From Chitinophagaceae bacterium (lineage in GTDB: Bacteria; Bacteroidota; Bacteroidia; Chitinophagales; Chitinophagaceae), in the NCBI GenBank assembly GCA_016713085.1, contig JADJPV010000001.1:1-64000 (forward strand): a DNA stretch of 64,000 nucleotides. Direction: 5' to 3'. A program made the translations under genes and the position numbers. This document shows positions 10,443-18,146 of this stretch, piece by piece. Numbering within the stretch: position 1 is the stretch's first letter; the number at the start of each line of letters is the position of its first letter. Under the pieces are notes generated by a model, which saw only the letters and a list, made by a program, of their open reading frames with translations, was not told the origin of the DNA and searched no databases.

Positions 10443-10623
10443 ACTCTTATCAACAAAAACAATTGTTAGTGTGCATAATCAGTCGCAAAAAATACTTTTT
10501 GGCCGGGTTACTTTTTTTTGAAATATGTATAAACAGCGGAAAGAATTGCTTTCCGGCCGGGCTTTTTGTTTACACCGCTGAACAGTATCGCCTGGCTAAA
10601 CACTTAAACTTACATTAAGAATT

Positions 10624-10914
10624 ATGGTACAAAAAACTTATTTCAAGACAAAAGATTACTGCAAAGTGAAGTTTGCATTTAAGCCTGAAAATGCCGAAAC
10701 AGTTGAAATCCTTGGCTTGAACAGTGACTGGAAGAACTCTATTGTAATGAGTAAAAAGAAAGACGGAACCTTCAGTGATGAAGTTAACCTGCCTAAAGAA
10801 ACAAAACACGAATTTAAATACTTAGTGAATGCAACTGAATGGCTGAATGAGCCCGAAGCTGACGAATTACTGCCAAACGAATTTGGTGGAAGCAACAGTG
10901 TAATCGTGTTGTAA
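10624..10914 (+). CDS. stand-alone CBM48-like (isoamylase N-terminal) domain protein
   Basis: A 96-residue protein consisting almost entirely of one early-set beta-sandwich like the glycogen-binding module of AMPK and the N-terminal domain of branching enzymes. Typical features are VKFAFKPENAETVEILGL, the tryptophan in NSDW, and FKYLVNATEW. No catalytic domain is attached and there is no signal peptide, so it would bind an alpha-glucan or act as a small regulatory module in the cytosol. Free-standing modules like this are common in Bacteroidota, with no assigned role. A large inverted repeat lies 28 bases downstream. Confidence 0.82.
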   Translation: MVQKTYFKTKDYCKVKFAFKPENAETVEILGLNSDWKNSIVMSKKKDGTFSDEVNLPKETKHEFKYLVNATEWLNEPEADELLPNEFGGSNSVIVL

Positions 10915-10941
10915 TTTTTACTAACCTTTTATCAATATATA

Positions 10942-10991
10942 AACCGGTAGTTTTTGCATCATGTTTGAACATGATGCAAAAACTACCGGTT
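10942..10991. terminator. perfect 24-bp inverted repeat between convergent genes
   Basis: Arms of 24 bases at 10942-10965 and 10968-10991 are perfect reverse complements, with a 2-base spacer. The element lies between the ends of the CBM48 gene and the convergent P-type ATPase gene, so a two-way terminator is the simplest reading. It has no clear flanking T run, however, and is longer than the other terminators here. Confidence 0.55.
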
Positions 10992-11038
10992 ATTTCTATG
11001 TTCCTGATATGAATTTTAATTCAGAAATTAAAATCATA

Positions 11039-13624
11039 TCAGTAGCCACCCATTCTTCTTCGCCTGATAATTTCTTTTATCAGCTTCTCCATTTCAACTG
11101 CGTGAAAAACAATTGCTGATGCACCAAAACAAATGGCCAGTTCATTTACTGTAAGTGGATTGGTTTTAAAAATTTCATTTGCAAAAGGCAGATAAATAAC
11201 TCCCATCTGCAATAAAATTGTCAGCAACACAGCGCCAACCAGCGGCATATTACTGAAAATGCCCTGTTTAAATAAAAATTCCCTTTCACTCCTGATCGCC
11301 ATAACATGTCCTAATTGTGTTAAGGCCAAAACTGTAAACACCATTGTTTGCCAATGTTCATTTCCATTATTAATGGCCCATGCCTGTACCCCAAGCGTAA
11401 CACCGGCCATTAACAAACCAACCCATGCAATATGATAGCCAATGCCTCCTGCAAATAAGTTCTCCGTTGTTTTACGGGGTGGGCGATTCATAATATCTTT
11501 TTCTTCTTTCTCACTTGCCAGCGCAAGACCGGGCAATCCATCAGTAACAAGATTGATCCACAAAATATGAATGGGCAATAACGGAATAGGCAATCCTATC
11601 AACGGAGCAAGAAACAAAGTCCATATTTCTGCACCATTACAGGTCATGATGTACTTTACAAACTTGCGGATATTATCATAAATGCGTCTTCCTTCTTTTA
11701 CAGCTTTTACAATGGTGGCAAAATTATCATCGAGCAGAATCATATGTGCTGCTTCTTTGCTTACATCCGTACCATTAACTCCCATGGCCACTCCAATGTT
11801 GGATGCTTTCAACGATGGTGCATCATTCACACCATCACCGGTCATGGATACAAAATTTCCTTTACGCTGCAATGCTTTTACAATATTCAGTTTCTGTTCA
11901 GGCGAAACCCTTGCATACACTCTTATCTGTTCTACCTGCTCTTCAAATTCTTCAGCAGACATGGCCTGTAATTCCTTACCGGTGATTACAAGATCATTCT
12001 TTGTCAGAATTCCAATTTGTCTTGCAATAGCTGATGCAGTTGCAGGATGATCGCCGGTAATCATTACCGTATGAATCCCTGCTGTTTTACATTCCTGGAT
12101 TGCCAGCTTTGCTTCTTCTCTCGGAGGATCAATCATACCGGCTAAACCGGCAAATAAAAGATCCGTTTCAACACTTTCATAATGAAAAGGCTCAGGAAGT
12201 TTATCAATTAATTTATATCCGAACGCAATTACACGAATCCCATCAGAAGCCCATTCCTCTGCTTCTTTTAAATACAGCTCTGTATCCGGATTGCTTTTTA
12301 AAGCTGCGGTAACAGATTCTACTGCCCCTTTTGAAATAATAAGAAACTGATTGTTGAAACGATGAACAGTAGTCATGCACTTCCTGTCTGAATCAAAAGG
12401 CAATTCAGCAACTCTTGGGAGCCGATCTTCTAACTCTTTCAGTTCTACAGTTGAATGTTGCTGAATAAAATATTCCACCAACGCCATCTCAGTAGGGTCA
12501 CCCAGTAAAGAGCCCTGCTCCGTTTCTTTTACATCATGATTTAAAGCCATTGCACATTCCAGTACTGCCAGCCGTTTAAAAAGAAATTTTTCGTTTTGCT
12601 GATCATGCACCTGCACTACTTTCATTTTGTTCTGTGTAAGTGTCCCGGTTTTATCAGAACAGATGAATGTTACAGATCCCAGCGTTTCAACAGCAGGAAG
12701 TTTTCTGATCAGTGCATTTATCTTCACCAGTCTTTTTGCTCCTTTTGCAAGTGCAATTGTAATCAGAGCAGGCAATGCTTCAGGAATAGCAGCTACTGCC
12801 AATGATATTGAAATAAGGAGCATCGTCAGTGGTGGTTCGCCACGTAACAATCCAATTACAAATAACAAAAGGCAGATAAATAAAATAAGATAAGATAATT
12901 TCCGTCCGAAATCGGCCATACGTTTTTGCAATGGTGTTGCTGCTTCATCTTCCTGCAGCAATTTTGCAATCAAACCTATTTCCGTTTGCATACCGGTTGC
13001 TACAGCAATCCCTTTTCCTCTTCCATATGTAACAAGTGTACTTTTAAAAGCAATATTGAGCCGGTCGCCAATTGACAGATCAGCCTGTTCAAGTATTCGT
13101 TCTGTTTTTTCTGATGGAACTGACTCTCCCGTTAAGGTCGACTCGTCAATTCGAAGCCCGTTAATTTCTATCAACCTGAGATCAGCCGGTACTACATTTC
13201 CTGCTTCCAGTAAAACAAGATCCCCCGGCACTATTTCTGCAGATGGAATGAGGAGTGGTTTTTCATTCCTCACAACCTGTGCCTGGAGAGCTGCAATTTT
13301 CTTCAGCGCTTCAATTGCTTTTTCAGCTTTGTACTCCTGTACAAAACCAACAATTGCATTAAGAATAACTATGATGAGGATAATGATTGTATCAGTTAAA
13401 TCACCTGCAACACCTGCAATAACAGCTGCTGCCATTAACACAACAATCATAAAATCCTTAAACTGATTGAGAAATAAAATCCAGGGGGGCCGCTTCTTTT
13501 TTTCCTGTAATTTGTTAGGGCCGAATTCGGCCAGCTTTTGTACTACTGAATCTGATGTTAGTCCGTTTAAAGAAGACCCTGTCTTCTCAATGACTTCGGA
13601 AGTGTCAAGGATATGCCAGTTCAT
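11039..13624 (-). CDS. P-type (P2A-like) calcium-translocating ATPase
   Basis: An 861-residue cation pump of the inner membrane. It has an N-terminal cation-ATPase domain, the actuator motif LTGESVP (residues about 166-172), the phosphorylation motif CSDKTGTLTQNK near residue 320, KGAVES in the nucleotide domain, the hinge motif TGDGVNDAPSLK near residue 605, and about ten membrane segments. The M4 motif AAIPEALPA resembles SERCA-type and PacL pumps (PEGLP), which favours calcium, although manganese or other divalent ions are possible. Length is typical. The gene is single. A palindrome with arms AGTATC and GATACT sits just before its start and overlaps a -7-like box. Confidence 0.88.
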   Translation of the reverse strand: MNWHILDTSEVIEKTGSSLNGLTSDSVVQKLAEFGPNKLQEKKKRPPWILFLNQFKDFMIVVLMAAAVIAGVAGDLTDTIIILIIVILNAIVGFVQEYKAEKAIEALKKIAALQAQVVRNEKPLLIPSAEIVPGDLVLLEAGNVVPADLRLIEINGLRIDESTLTGESVPSEKTERILEQADLSIGDRLNIAFKSTLVTYGRGKGIAVATGMQTEIGLIAKLLQEDEAATPLQKRMADFGRKLSYLILFICLLLFVIGLLRGEPPLTMLLISISLAVAAIPEALPALITIALAKGAKRLVKINALIRKLPAVETLGSVTFICSDKTGTLTQNKMKVVQVHDQQNEKFLFKRLAVLECAMALNHDVKETEQGSLLGDPTEMALVEYFIQQHSTVELKELEDRLPRVAELPFDSDRKCMTTVHRFNNQFLIISKGAVESVTAALKSNPDTELYLKEAEEWASDGIRVIAFGYKLIDKLPEPFHYESVETDLLFAGLAGMIDPPREEAKLAIQECKTAGIHTVMITGDHPATASAIARQIGILTKNDLVITGKELQAMSAEEFEEQVEQIRVYARVSPEQKLNIVKALQRKGNFVSMTGDGVNDAPSLKASNIGVAMGVNGTDVSKEAAHMILLDDNFATIVKAVKEGRRIYDNIRKFVKYIMTCNGAEIWTLFLAPLIGLPIPLLPIHILWINLVTDGLPGLALASEKEEKDIMNRPPRKTTENLFAGGIGYHIAWVGLLMAGVTLGVQAWAINNGNEHWQTMVFTVLALTQLGHVMAIRSEREFLFKQGIFSNMPLVGAVLLTILLQMGVIYLPFANEIFKTNPLTVNELAICFGASAIVFHAVEMEKLIKEIIRRRRMGGY

Positions 13625-13632
13625 AATGTATA

Positions 13633-13652
13633 AGTATCATTTTAAAGATACT
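13633..13652. promoter_or_regulatory. palindrome AGTATC-N8-GATACT at the P-type ATPase promoter
   Basis: A perfect 6+6 dyad centred at 13642, about 18 bases before the ATPase start. Read on the minus strand it overlaps TATCTTTA, a near match to the Bacteroidota -7 box TANNTTTG. A repressor bound here would block transcription. This is an inference from position only. Confidence 0.35.
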
Positions 13653-13707
13653 GATAATTATGCCTTTTTCGAATAGAAAAACACAATGACTGAAGTATGA
13701 CTTTATT

Positions 13708-14250
13708 TTAACTTCGAAAAATAATTGTATCATAAAATTTGTTTCTGAAACAAAATTCTTCCTTCAGGTATCCTTCCTGTACAAAGCCTGTTGATTTGAG
13801 TATTGCAGCAGACGCAAGATTGCCGGAAGATGTTCTGGCTTCTACGCTATGCAGTTTCATTTCTTCAAATCCATATTCCAGTACTTTCAATAAAGCTTCT
13901 TTCATAATTCCCTTTCGCCAGTAAGCAGGATGCAATGTGTAACCTGTTTCTGCACGGTGATGCTGCGACTGTATGCGCCAGTAACAGATATTGCCAATGA
14001 GGATTGAGGGATTCTCACTTAAAGCAATACCCCACATGATTGCCTGGTTTGCATCTATATCAAGATTAATACTTTCAATAAACTCTTTTGCCACTTCTTC
14101 ATTTGCCGCAGGCTCTTTACCTATAAACTGCAGCACCTGCTCATCCGACCGGAGAAAAAAAATCTCAGGTGCATCACTGATTTTTATTCTGCGTAACAGC
14201 AGCCGTTCAGTTTTTAATTCGGGGAATGGATGAAAATTCAGATGAAGCAT
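13708..14250 (-). CDS. GNAT acetyltransferase, RimJ/RimL-like
   Basis: A 180-residue acetyl-CoA-dependent N-acetyltransferase. The opening FPELKTERLLLRRI is the hallmark of the RimJ/RimL group. The acetyl-CoA loop lies in HPAYWRKGIMKEAL (residues about 110-123), followed by AAILKSTGFVQEGYLKE. I place the start at the ATG at 14250 because family similarity begins there; the longer reading frame to 14421 adds 57 residues of promoter-like, hydrophobic translation that overlaps the region before ric. The substrate could be a ribosomal protein N-terminus or a small amine. It is divergent from ric. Confidence 0.82.
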   Translation of the reverse strand: MLHLNFHPFPELKTERLLLRRIKISDAPEIFFLRSDEQVLQFIGKEPAANEEVAKEFIESINLDIDANQAIMWGIALSENPSILIGNICYWRIQSQHHRAETGYTLHPAYWRKGIMKEALLKVLEYGFEEMKLHSVEARTSSGNLASAAILKSTGFVQEGYLKEEFCFRNKFYDTIIFRS

Positions 14251-14336
14251 AGATGACAGGTTTATTATTAATAAGGAAAACACTTCAGATGAAGTTAATA
14301 TGATTTGACAATTCGATGAGAATAAAAAAGATGTTT

Positions 14337-14381
14337 TGTGATTGAAATCATAATGACCTCTGTTGATGCAGAATAATTTTG
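14337..14381 (+). promoter_or_regulatory. CRP/FNR-type site and -7 box upstream of ric
   Basis: The palindrome TGTGATTGAAATCATA (14337-14352) matches the CRP/FNR form TGTGA-N6-TCACA at nine of ten defined bases and contains the FNR-like core TGAT-N4-ATCA. The box TAATTTTG (14374-14381) fits the Bacteroidota -7 consensus TANNTTTG exactly. The dyad centre is 29.5 bases before the -7 box, placing it near -41 of the likely start of transcription, the usual place for an activator. No clear -33 element is present, in line with activator dependence. Confidence 0.6.
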
Positions 14382-14396
14382 TGAAAATTAACACAA

Positions 14397-15116
14397 ATGC
14401 AAATAAGTACACAAAGCACACTTGGCAATATTGTTAAACAATATCATGCAACAGCACTTATCTTCGAAAAATATAACCTTGATTACTGCTGCAACGGTAA
14501 ACGGAGCCTGGAAGAAGCATGTAAAGAAAAAAACCTGCCTCTTGATACGCTGGTATATGAACTGGCGAAAGCAATTGGCGACCCAACAGAAAATGACCAG
14601 GATTTTGATTCATACGATCCCGAACAACTCATCAGCCATATTATTCTGAAACACCACTCTTTTGTAAAAAAAACAATTCAACCAATTGAAGAACATTTAC
14701 TGCGTGTAGCTTCTAAACATGGCGACCGCTATCCCGAAATGAAAAAAGTATATACAACCTTTCTTGAAGTTGCAGATGAACTTCAATCACATATGCAAAA
14801 AGAAGAAATGATTCTCTTTCCACGTATTCGTGAAGTTTATTATGCCGGTAAAAAAATTGAACATACTGAATTCAGTTCTAATTTTATCAGTGGCCCTGTA
14901 AGTGTAATGGAGGCTGAGCATACACATGCAGGAAATGGGCTGGATGAGATCAGGCAGCTTACCAACAATTACACAGCTCCTGTCGGGGCCTGCAATACAT
15001 TTGCATTAGTGATCAATGAACTTAAAGCATTTGAAGAAGATCTGCATCAGCATGTGCATCTTGAAAATAATATCCTGTTTCCAAAGGCAGAAGAGCTTTT
15101 GCTGGCAGCACTTTAA
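14397..15116 (+). CDS. ric: iron-sulfur cluster repair di-iron protein (RIC/ScdA/YtfE)
   Basis: A 239-residue cytosolic di-iron protein that repairs Fe-S clusters damaged by nitric oxide or oxidants. Residues about 1-60 are the ScdA N-terminal domain with the signature FEKYNLDYCCNGKRSLEEAC. Residues about 80-235 are the hemerythrin-like domain with ligand histidines and glutamates in ILKHHSFV, LQSHMQKEEMILFP, MEAEHTHAG and HQHVHLENNILFP. Its length is typical. A CRP/FNR-type site and matching -7 box lie directly upstream, and known ric genes in other bacteria respond to NO through such regulators. An intrinsic terminator follows, so it is monocistronic. Confidence 0.93.
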   Translation: MQISTQSTLGNIVKQYHATALIFEKYNLDYCCNGKRSLEEACKEKNLPLDTLVYELAKAIGDPTENDQDFDSYDPEQLISHIILKHHSFVKKTIQPIEEHLLRVASKHGDRYPEMKKVYTTFLEVADELQSHMQKEEMILFPRIREVYYAGKKIEHTEFSSNFISGPVSVMEAEHTHAGNGLDEIRQLTNNYTAPVGACNTFALVINELKAFEEDLHQHVHLENNILFPKAEELLLAAL

Positions 15117-15146
15117 TTAAATTAGTCCTTATGTAAAACTATTGTT

Positions 15147-15177
15147 CCTGGCAGTGTAAGCTGTCAGGATTTTTTTT
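15147..15177 (+). terminator. intrinsic terminator of ric
   Basis: Stem CCTGGCAG / CTGTCAGG with one G-T wobble and a 6-base loop, followed after two bases by eight T. It begins 30 bases after the ric stop codon. Confidence 0.8.
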
Positions 15178-15256
15178 AAGAGGATAGCCTGCTATATGAA
15201 TTCATCACTTAGTCAAATGAATTGCTGAGGGTTTCAAATGCTTAATAAAAGCCATG

Positions 15257-15649
15257 TCATTTTTTAGGCTCAATCAAATCCCAAAGGTTTCCATACAAAT
15301 CTTTAAACACTGCTACTGTTCCATAAGGTTCCGCAACAGGTTCCCGCACAAATTCAATCCCTTTTTTAAGCATTTGCTGTTGATCACGCCAAAAATCATC
15401 GGTATAAAGAAATAAGAATACACGGCCACCTGTTTGATTGCCGATCCTGCTTACCTGTTCATCCTTAGCAGCCTTCGCCAGTAAAAGCTGAGTACCTGAG
15501 GAGCCGGGTGGAGCTATGCGGACCCACCGTTTTGTCTCACTTAAAACCGTGTCTTCCACTAATGTAAAACTGAGTTTGCCTGTATAAAAATCAATTGCTT
15601 CATCATAATCCCGAACCACTAAAGCGATATGTGCAATTTGCTGTTTCAT
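15257..15649 (-). CDS. VOC (glyoxalase/bleomycin-resistance) superfamily protein
   Basis: A 130-residue single-module vicinal oxygen chelate protein. It opens with IAHIALVVRDYDEAIDFYT, which holds the usual first metal-ligand histidine. The C-terminal pattern FKDLYGNLWDLIEP is typical, with a glutamate as the last ligand. Within the superfamily, members include glyoxalases, dioxygenases and resistance proteins, and the substrate cannot be predicted from the sequence. No signal peptide is present. It is convergent with ric and divergent from the RRM gene, so it is likely a single transcription unit. Confidence 0.85.
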   Translation of the reverse strand: MKQQIAHIALVVRDYDEAIDFYTGKLSFTLVEDTVLSETKRWVRIAPPGSSGTQLLLAKAAKDEQVSRIGNQTGGRVFLFLYTDDFWRDQQQMLKKGIEFVREPVAEPYGTVAVFKDLYGNLWDLIEPKK

Positions 15650-15904
15650 ATAGATTGCTTGTTTTTCAAATGTAAATCATCGGCTGATATCATAAGTTAA
15701 AATGCTGTGAATTAGCTATATACAGGCAGGCAAAGAAGTTACAACAGCATAAAATTAAAATCGACCGCCTCGCAAATAAAACCTACCTTTACAGCGTCAT
15801 TTGAGTTAATCTCTTGTAAGCGATCAATCATTCTTCTGTTCTAGTATTTTTCTTTTACACCAGCATTCCGCTCAAGTTTTATTAAATTATAATTTTTATC
15901 AGAC

Positions 15905-16177
15905 ATGAACATTTATGTTTCAAATTTAGGTTTCAACGTACAAGACGCTGACCTGAAAAATTTATTTGCCACTTACGGCAACGTTTCTTCAGCTAAAGTA
16001 ATTTTTGACAAAATGACCAATCAGAGCCGTGGCTTTGGATTTGTTGAAATGCCCGACGATGCATCTGCACAAAAGGCGATCGATGAGCTCAATGGCACTA
16101 CCACTGATGGCCGTGCAATTAAAGTAGTAGAAGCAAGACCACGTGAAGAGAAACCACGCAGCAATACAAGATGGTAA
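15905..16177 (+). CDS. RNA-binding protein with a single RRM domain
   Basis: A 90-residue protein made of one RNA recognition motif. RNP2 is IYVSNL at residues 3-8 and RNP1 is SRGFGFVEM at about 42-50, with the aromatic residues needed for base stacking. A short basic tail (RPREEKPRSNTRW) follows. Such glycine/arginine-tailed RRM proteins occur in cyanobacteria and Bacteroidota, where they are thought to act as RNA chaperones or post-transcriptional regulators. A leader of more than 100 bases precedes it: a TACCTTTA box at 15784-15791 is the best -7 candidate. A long leader is common in cold-shock genes. Two small conserved genes follow closely. Confidence 0.92.
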   Translation: MNIYVSNLGFNVQDADLKNLFATYGNVSSAKVIFDKMTNQSRGFGFVEMPDDASAQKAIDELNGTTTDGRAIKVVEARPREEKPRSNTRW

Positions 16178-16225
16178 TCTGATTGCAGGTACAGTCATCA
16201 TTTTCTTAATCAAACAATTTCACGT

Positions 16226-16480
16226 ATGACGAATGACATGATTGAAAAATTCATCGATAACAAAGGACAGAAAAATGCGAAGGTGAATATTCATTTTAAA
16301 CAAAGAGATACGGTTAAAGGTGTGTTTATCCGCACCAATGATTATGATGAACTGAAATCTAAAAACTTTTGGCGCATTGTATCTGCTTCAAAAGTGGAAG
16401 AATGGGAAAAAACGAAAGACAGTAACCTGGCACGTATTTATAATGGCGCAGAGTTTACACGTTTAAGTGAAAACAATTAA
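16226..16480 (+). CDS. small conserved hypothetical protein next to the RRM gene
   Basis: An 84-residue basic, soluble protein with no signal peptide. A likely small beta-rich core lies around KVNIHFKQRDTVKGVFI and FWRIVSASKVEEWEKT. I do not recognise a named domain. The segment TVKGVFIRTNDYDELKSKNFWRIV loosely resembles a compact OB or Sm-like barrel, but this is speculation. It starts 49 bases after the RRM gene stop, on the same strand and with no terminator between them. The two are therefore probably co-transcribed, and a role in RNA handling is possible. Confidence 0.7.
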   Translation: MTNDMIEKFIDNKGQKNAKVNIHFKQRDTVKGVFIRTNDYDELKSKNFWRIVSASKVEEWEKTKDSNLARIYNGAEFTRLSENN

Positions 16481-16560
16481 CCTGGCATTGTAAGTAATTA
16501 CCGGAGTACTGAGCTTTCTGCTCAAACATCCGAAAAGAAGAACAGAAAAACAATTGAAGT

Positions 16561-16956
16561 ATGTTTACACAAACCTGGAAAAAATATTTGCCCGTTATTG
16601 TAATTCTTTTGAAACGGTCGGCAAGCGGCGCTCAAACGCTGAATATGAACCATACCGATTTTGAAAGAGCAGCAGGCGGACGTAAAATAAAATATAGTTT
16701 TTCACAGCTTCAGTTAAATAACGGCCGTATCAATACTGCAGTAAAACAACTTCCACTGGCTAAAGAATTTGCTGTTTTGTTACAGGAAGACGAGCTGACA
16801 AGGAAGTTACTTCCCGGTCAGAATTTTGAATTTTCGATGAGCAATGATTTTTTGCTTACGATCAAAAACAATACACCGGTACCTGAAGCAGAAACAGAGG
16901 AAACAAATGAAATTACTGCAGATGAAGCAACAGCAGAAACTGTTGAATCAGCCTGA
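16561..16956 (+). CDS. conserved hypothetical protein, Bacteroidota type
   Basis: A 131-residue protein starting MFTQTWKKYLPVIVILLKRS; the short hydrophobic stretch PVIVILL is too short and too polar-flanked for a convincing signal peptide. The central part DFERAAGGRKIKYSFSQLQLNNGR is the most conserved-looking segment. The C-terminus is an acidic, alanine- and glutamate-rich tail from residue about 105. I recall similar proteins as unnamed conserved proteins in Chitinophagaceae, without a known function. It follows the two small genes above on the same strand and ends at a terminator, so it closes that probable operon. Confidence 0.7.
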   Translation: MFTQTWKKYLPVIVILLKRSASGAQTLNMNHTDFERAAGGRKIKYSFSQLQLNNGRINTAVKQLPLAKEFAVLLQEDELTRKLLPGQNFEFSMSNDFLLTIKNNTPVPEAETEETNEITADEATAETVESA

Positions 16957-17007
16957 TTTATTTGTTGAATGCTGTTAATGATTAACTTTATAACAGAACA
17001 TTAGTTT

Positions 17008-17044
17008 AACTGCTGACCGATTAAAATCGTCAGCAGTTTTTTTT
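17008..17044 (+). terminator. intrinsic terminator before the FabH-like gene
   Basis: Stem AACTGCTGA / TCAGCAGTT extended by CGAT / ATCG with one bulge, followed by eight T. It closes the RRM cluster and ends 20 bases before the next start codon. Confidence 0.82.
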
Positions 17045-17063
17045 GACCTCAATTTGAATCAAT

Positions 17064-18137
17064 ATGCATCGCTCAGTTATTACAGGCACCGGATCTTATA
17101 TTCCACCTGTTGTACAATCAAATAACGATTTTGCCAAACAAACCTTTTTATGCTGATAACCAGCAACCCCTTCCAACTCCTCTACTGTAATTGTAGAAAA
17201 GTTTAAACAGATCACTGGCATTGAGGAACGTCGTTATACAACAGATGATTTAACCACTTCAGATATTGGTGCTATTGCTGCGCAGAAAGCCATTGAAGAC
17301 AGTGGTATAAATCCGGAAGAACTGGATTATATTATTGTTGCCCATAATTTCGGCAATGTTATTAAGCATACCATTCAAACAGATGCAGTGCCTTCTTTAG
17401 CTGCACTTATAAAACATGAGCTTGGTATTCACAACCCGAATTGCGTTGCTTATGATATTTTATTTGGCTGTCCAGGCTGGATACAGGGTGTAATACAGGC
17501 AGATGCTTTTTTTAAAGCAGGTATTGCAAAGAAAGCTCTTGTAGTTGGCACAGAAACATTATCGAGAGTAATTGATATGTACGACCGTGACAGCATGATC
17601 TTTAGCGATGGTGCAGGTGCTGCAGTACTTGAATACAAAGAAACAAATGAAGAGGGTTCAGGGATACTGAGCGCATCTGTGCAAACGCATTCAATAGAAG
17701 AGGTGGATTACATCCACATGGGCCAATCCTTTTATCCGGAAAGTGATCCGAAAATCCGCTATATCAAAATGAAAGGGCGTAAGGTGTATGAATATGCAAT
17801 GAAGTATGTGCCTGCAGCCATGAAAGATTGCTTAGATAAAAGTGGTGTTGATATCAGCCAACTGAAGAAAGTATTTATACACCAGGCGAATGAAAAAATG
17901 GATGATGGCATCGTTAAACGTCTTTACCAGTTATACGATATACCAAAGGCCCCTGAACATATTATGCCCATGAGTATTCACTGGCTGGGTAACAGTTCTG
18001 TAGCAACAGTTCCTACTTTGTATGACCTTGTATTGAAAGAAAAAGTAGAACATCACCAGGTGAACCCCGGTGATGTAATTATGTTTGCATCTGTTGGAGC
18101 CGGCATGAACATCAATGCTGTTTGTTACCGGTATTAA
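17064..18137 (+). CDS. 3-oxoacyl-ACP synthase III (FabH-like), two compensating frameshifts
   Basis: A ketoacyl-ACP synthase III-type condensing enzyme, 357 residues when repaired. The frame opens MHRSVITGTGSYIPP, hits a TGA at 17154-17156, and returns to the same frame before 17230. Removing one T from the run 17145-17149 and adding one C near 17179-17180 restores FYADNQQPLPTPSTVIVEKF, as in relatives. The active-site cysteine lies in DILFGCPGW (residue about 140), with histidine in FIHQANEKM and asparagine in HWLGNSSVA. The ending GAGMNINAVCYRY is usual. It could initiate fatty acid synthesis or serve a specialised pathway; a house-keeping fabH may lie elsewhere. The downstream helicase gene is convergent. 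Confidence 0.85.
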
Positions 18138-18146
18138 GATGATGTA

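Noticed and set aside
10537..10563. Hairpin CGGAAAG/CTTTCCG after the DUF1905 gene as a terminator
   Set aside because: It is 94 bases past the stop and the stem is only seven pairs. It is mentioned with the gene but not listed.
14251..14421. Longer N-terminus for the acetyltransferase at 13708-14250
   Set aside because: The extra 57 residues show no family similarity, and the DNA holds the CRP/FNR site and promoter of the divergent ric gene.
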